Shown: one piece after another, positions 60,548 to 64,000 of the stretch
Position numbering within the stretch: position 1 is the stretch's first letter
Layout: the number at the start of each line of letters is the position of its first letter
Assembly (NCBI GenBank): GCA_001839685.1
Contig: MLAK01000871.1
Span: forward strand, 88,939-152,938
DNA from: Tritrichomonas foetus
Lineage: Eukaryota; Parabasalia; Tritrichomonadida; Tritrichomonadidae
Direction of reading: 5' to 3'
Length of the DNA: 64,000 bases
Position numbers and translations under genes: made by a program
Notes under the pieces: model-generated
Told to the model about the DNA's origin: nothing
The model's input: the letters and a program-made list of their open reading frames with translations, nothing else
Databases searched by the model: none

Positions 60548-63226
60548 ATGCCTATTCTCTTTCCTTATGAATATTCCCATATTTTGCGACATTCATCAGA
60601 CGAAACAACCCTCGATATTCAAATCAGTCCTGCCAACCGTTTTTGGCTTTCTCTTTCACCGTCATCGATATCTTTATTTTCGAGCAAAGACAACAAATTT
60701 CTCGCTAAATATCCACTAACCAACGAACAAATCTCAAAATTCGGATTTTTTACGCATTTAACGTGGATAAATGATAATCAATTTGCGGTTTTATTTTCTT
60801 TCGGTTTTATCTTTCTTTTTTCGCTTGCTGACTCATTTCTTAAACTAGAAAACATTTTTGACTCAGATTCAGATTCAAACTCGACAAGACTTTCAATCAC
60901 ATCATTCAATCATGATTTTATTGTTTGTGGTGATGATTTGGGCAGACTTTCGTTTTTTCCAGCTTTTGAAACAAAGGAGGATAATATTGTCATAAAAATA
61001 AGTGATTTTCCAATCAAAAAAATTCAGTTCAATAATAATTTAGGTATTATTTTATCGGCAGACGGAGGAACTTTTTCTTTTCCTATTGATATTTCTGATA
61101 TACGTAAAAAAGATCATCATTTCATATTAAAAAGCTTATCACAAACTTCAGCCAATTCATTATCACTTTCCAAAAAAAACATTGTAGCAATTTTTGAAAC
61201 AAACAATAATATTTTACTCACAGAAATTTGTACAAACTCTTCTGAAGAAGAAACATATGTTAGATTTAAAGCTAGATCAGCTTCAAGAGCTTTAGTTACT
61301 TTTGCTGATGATTTGACGCTTTTTGTTCTTTATAATAATGGTTTTGTGACTGTTTATAATTTTGTACTTCGTGTATCACATTCATTTAAATTTCCTGAAT
61401 TGATTAGTTGTAATTGCATTTCAGCAACTAGTCAAAACATGATTGTGTCAAATGAAACCGGAATTTTTGTATTTCCTTTATTTTCCCTTTCTTATTCAGA
61501 ATTTCCACTTCTGTATGGCCCAGCCACAGTTGTTGAATTTCGACCTGTTAAGAAAGGTGCAATTCCAGTGCAATACCATTTACCAATAGATGAAACTATA
61601 AATTGTGTCTGTGCTGATGAAAATGAAATGTATTTGGCTATTTCCCTTGAATCAAATATAATGTTAATTGATCGAAGTAATAGTTCTTTTATTAGTAATG
61701 ATAAATTGATTATGGCATCTAAATTTATTCAATTTTCAGGAAATATTTTATGTGTTGTAGAATTTCAATCTTTTCACTATTTCCTAAAGTTTATTGCAAT
61801 ACAAAATAATTTCGAAACATTATCAACTTTTGATTTGCCTAATTCGCCAATTGGACTTACAGCTGATTCAACAGGCTGTGTTGTCATGTTTAATGATCAT
61901 CTTTCAGTATTTGATAACTTCAAATTCCTACAAAACATTGAATTGGAATCAATTCCGATTCATTGTGTGATTTGTAATGGAAAAAATGTGAAGAAAATTA
62001 TTGTTTTATTACAAAATAGAAAATTATTATTAATTGAATATGGTGAAGTTATAAAAAATCATAAAATATTGGATGACTGTTCTGAATTCTTTTATGATCC
62101 AAACTTTTCTTTAATTTTTGTTATCAAAGGAATTCACATTAAATTCTGTTCTTTAACAAACTTGAAATTAATTCCATTCTGTGAATGTGCTGATAATGCA
62201 ATTGGAGTGATTTCTAGTTGTTCTGCAATTTTATTTTTATCTTCAAATAAGTTTGAACCTTTAATTAATTATTTCTTTGACTTTTCTATTGTTTCTGAGA
62301 TGCAGAATCCCAATGCAGCTGCACAAACCATTTTGCCTATGCGAAAAGCAACTTTCTTTCCTAATTTATTAAGGCAAATTTCTGTTTTTGCTTTAAGAGA
62401 AAAAATGGGAAGAAATTTGGTTATTTTTTTATCACATTTCCCTGAATTACAAAAATTTTGCTTAGCTTCAGCTTTAAGAGCAGTTGAATCACCAGAAAGA
62501 AAAGGTGTTTTTGAATCTCTTGGAACAGCTTCACAAATTTTTGCAATGTTTGCTGGACTGTCTATTGATTCACATCGAAGTGGAATTGTTGTATTTAATG
62601 AGCGAACAGAAGTCCCTGAATCAGATATTAAACATGCTGCTATTTTATTACCTGTTGTTATGGAAGAAGAAGGACCAAACATTGCATTTCCAGCAACGTT
62701 TTATATTTTAAAAAAGCTGCATTATGATATTGAATATATTGAATCCTTGTTTAGATTCTTAGATCCGCTTGTTTCGCCTTTTGAATTGCTTGAAGATGGA
62801 AAAATTAGTGCTATTGGAATGATTATGGAAATTAAAGAATTTTCCGAATTAAAACGACGATTAAGTGATACAGTAGATTTTTGTATGATTGATTTATTAG
62901 TTAAATATATGCCACATTTAATTATTCCATTTGCGTATTCTGCGCAAGTTCCTTTGAATTCATTTTTCGAGAAACATAAATCTATGGATTTGAAGGCTAA
63001 TATTATTAATGTAATGGATCGTGTTGCACCATTATTGACAGAAAATAAAGCAACTAAACAAGAATTAAAAACATTCGGTGAAGAATCTTTACGAGGTGGT
63101 TGGGAAGTTTGGCCAATTGCAATGTTTATTTTAGCTGGCGATACAGTAAAAGCGACGAGAATGTTGAGTACAAAACCACATTTAATGAAACCTCTTTCTC
63201 AATCCCAATGGATTCATCTTTTATAA
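60548..63226 (+). CDS. RIC1-like Rab GEF subunit (tentative)
   Basis: 892 residues from the ATG at 60548 (an in-frame TTG lies 6 bp upstream). The first 560 or so residues are beta-rich with repeated propeller-blade patterns (LTWINDNQFAVLFSFGFIFL, FIVCGDDLGRLSFFPAFETK, ADDLTLFVLYNNGFVTVYNF). The last 300 are helical: REKMGRNLVIFLSHFPELQK, ALRAVESPERKGVF, FRFLDPLVSPFELLE and WPIAMFILAGDTVKATRMLS. The order resembles RIC1, which with RGP1 activates Rab6/Ypt6 at the Golgi, including an RNLG-like helix and a final stretch like the DLDTAASYL region. It is shorter than animal RIC1. Another propeller-plus-solenoid protein is possible. Confidence 0.6.
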   Translation: MPILFPYEYSHILRHSSDETTLDIQISPANRFWLSLSPSSISLFSSKDNKFLAKYPLTNEQISKFGFFTHLTWINDNQFAVLFSFGFIFLFSLADSFLKLENIFDSDSDSNSTRLSITSFNHDFIVCGDDLGRLSFFPAFETKEDNIVIKISDFPIKKIQFNNNLGIILSADGGTFSFPIDISDIRKKDHHFILKSLSQTSANSLSLSKKNIVAIFETNNNILLTEICTNSSEEETYVRFKARSASRALVTFADDLTLFVLYNNGFVTVYNFVLRVSHSFKFPELISCNCISATSQNMIVSNETGIFVFPLFSLSYSEFPLLYGPATVVEFRPVKKGAIPVQYHLPIDETINCVCADENEMYLAISLESNIMLIDRSNSSFISNDKLIMASKFIQFSGNILCVVEFQSFHYFLKFIAIQNNFETLSTFDLPNSPIGLTADSTGCVVMFNDHLSVFDNFKFLQNIELESIPIHCVICNGKNVKKIIVLLQNRKLLLIEYGEVIKNHKILDDCSEFFYDPNFSLIFVIKGIHIKFCSLTNLKLIPFCECADNAIGVISSCSAILFLSSNKFEPLINYFFDFSIVSEMQNPNAAAQTILPMRKATFFPNLLRQISVFALREKMGRNLVIFLSHFPELQKFCLASALRAVESPERKGVFESLGTASQIFAMFAGLSIDSHRSGIVVFNERTEVPESDIKHAAILLPVVMEEEGPNIAFPATFYILKKLHYDIEYIESLFRFLDPLVSPFELLEDGKISAIGMIMEIKEFSELKRRLSDTVDFCMIDLLVKYMPHLIIPFAYSAQVPLNSFFEKHKSMDLKANIINVMDRVAPLLTENKATKQELKTFGEESLRGGWEVWPIAMFILAGDTVKATRMLSTKPHLMKPLSQSQWIHLL

Positions 63227-63849
63227 TCAGACATTGAAGTTTTTAACGATTATAATGATAATTATGATCATTTATTTGTAAACAATAATAAATTATTTCT
63301 AATCTATATTTATTTTTAATGATTCACGTAAAAAGATTGATTATTCGAAACAAATTCGCAGAACAACCATACTTGATAAATAAATCAAGCTGCCCGTAAG
63401 TCGTAATTTTAATTAAGTACATTTCACTTTCCCTGTGATACTGTGTGACTCGATACTTTTCAACTTTTTTCAAATGCGCTTTCCTCAATATTATATCATA
63501 TGATATGTATCAATATATATATAGATTATATGATTACAATAATGATGAAATTTAATAGTTAAAAGATGGTTTTCATGAAATATAATATGTTCTTTTAATC
63601 AATGTCGTTAACTTTGCTTCAGAGCCAAAACAGCATAATCTTCAGGGTAATAAGTCCAAATTTAGCAATAATGGATGAAATTCTCCATAAAAATCAAAGA
63701 AAACTGATTCATTATGAGCATTTAGTTATTGATTAACTTATAGTTGTAGTAAAATTAGTTTCACTTCCTCATGATTCGAAAGATCATCTTTTTTAATAGT
63801 TTATGTAAATACATTTACTCCTTTATTTTGAAATAAGGTTTCATCAAAT
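63227..63849. other. AT-rich spacer
   Basis: 3' flank of the RIC1-like gene. No gene seen. Confidence 0.35.
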
Positions 63850-64000
63850 TAGAAGTGTTCCAACTAATCCTTTATTATAACTGATCATTTCTTACACCTA
63901 ATCCTTTCTAATAACCGATCCTTTCTGATAACTAATCATTTCTTACACATAGTCCTTTCTAATAAATGATCCTTTCTAATAACTGATCCTTTCTAATAAC
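63850..64000. repeat. 17-bp minisatellite running off the window
   Basis: The unit TCCTTTCTAATAACTGA has about eight copies, degenerate at first and near-perfect at the end. It continues beyond the edge. Confidence 0.85.

Noticed and set aside
1..64000. tRNA, rRNA genes and CRISPR arrays
   Set aside because: No T-loop (GTTCGA-type) plus acceptor pairing, no rRNA core words and no spaced-repeat arrays seen; the tandem arrays have no spacers.
1..64000. Trichomonas-type introns (branch-site plus 3' splice ACTAACACACAG)
   Set aside because: I did not find the extended motif within or beside the genes; only a weak resemblance near 731 outside any intact gene.

Overview
The window looks like nuclear DNA of a parabasalid flagellate, most likely a trichomonad such as Tritrichomonas or Trichomonas. 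The DNA is strongly AT-rich, protein genes are long uninterrupted reading frames in the standard code (one runs 12.4 kb without an intron), and genes sit on both strands with short AT-rich spacers. The best lineage marker is a protein at 44608-45822 that resembles IBP39, the initiator-binding transcription factor described from Trichomonas. Flagellar and ciliary genes (axonemal dynein heavy chain, B9D1, roadblock light chain) fit a flagellate. The species call is inference.

Layout. 1-3.5 kb: a partial ankyrin-repeat gene, a broken phosphotransferase-like gene, a coiled-coil protein whose tail is a tandem repeat interrupted by an assembly gap, and an NAA50-type N-acetyltransferase. 3.9-16.3 kb: an inner-arm axonemal dynein heavy chain. 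16.6-25.2 kb: a gene-poor stretch with a 28-bp satellite, an unknown proline-rich protein, a fringe-like glycosyltransferase, a frameshifted coiled-coil pseudogene, a foldback repeat, and three small genes (two membrane or secretory candidates, one lipid-anchor candidate). 25.5-34 kb: AP-1 gamma adaptin, B9D1, roadblock/LC7, an unknown helical protein, a gapped 19-bp minisatellite and Prp18. 34.3-50.5 kb: a giant helical protein of unknown role, a Ski2-type RNA helicase, an NTF2/G3BP-like protein, the IBP39-like factor and a very large DUSP-USP deubiquitinase. 50.5-56 kb: a possible structured RNA and a complete 3,965-bp pogo/Tc1-like DNA transposon with terminal inverted repeats and TA duplications. 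56-64 kb: three unknown proteins, a RIC1-like trafficking protein and another minisatellite.

Most genes are unrelated housekeeping functions: RNA processing and decay (Prp18, Ski2, G3BP-like), vesicle traffic (AP-1 gamma, RIC1-like), the flagellum, ubiquitin removal and transcription. I see no operon-like grouping. The most notable non-genic signals are a dispersed GC-rich foldback repeat family, a duplicated TTTATATGG/CCATATAAA hairpin in a divergent promoter, a UUCG-hairpin RNA candidate, and short-unit minisatellites just downstream of several genes. Several apparent long frames begin with TTG; in those cases I used the first ATG.
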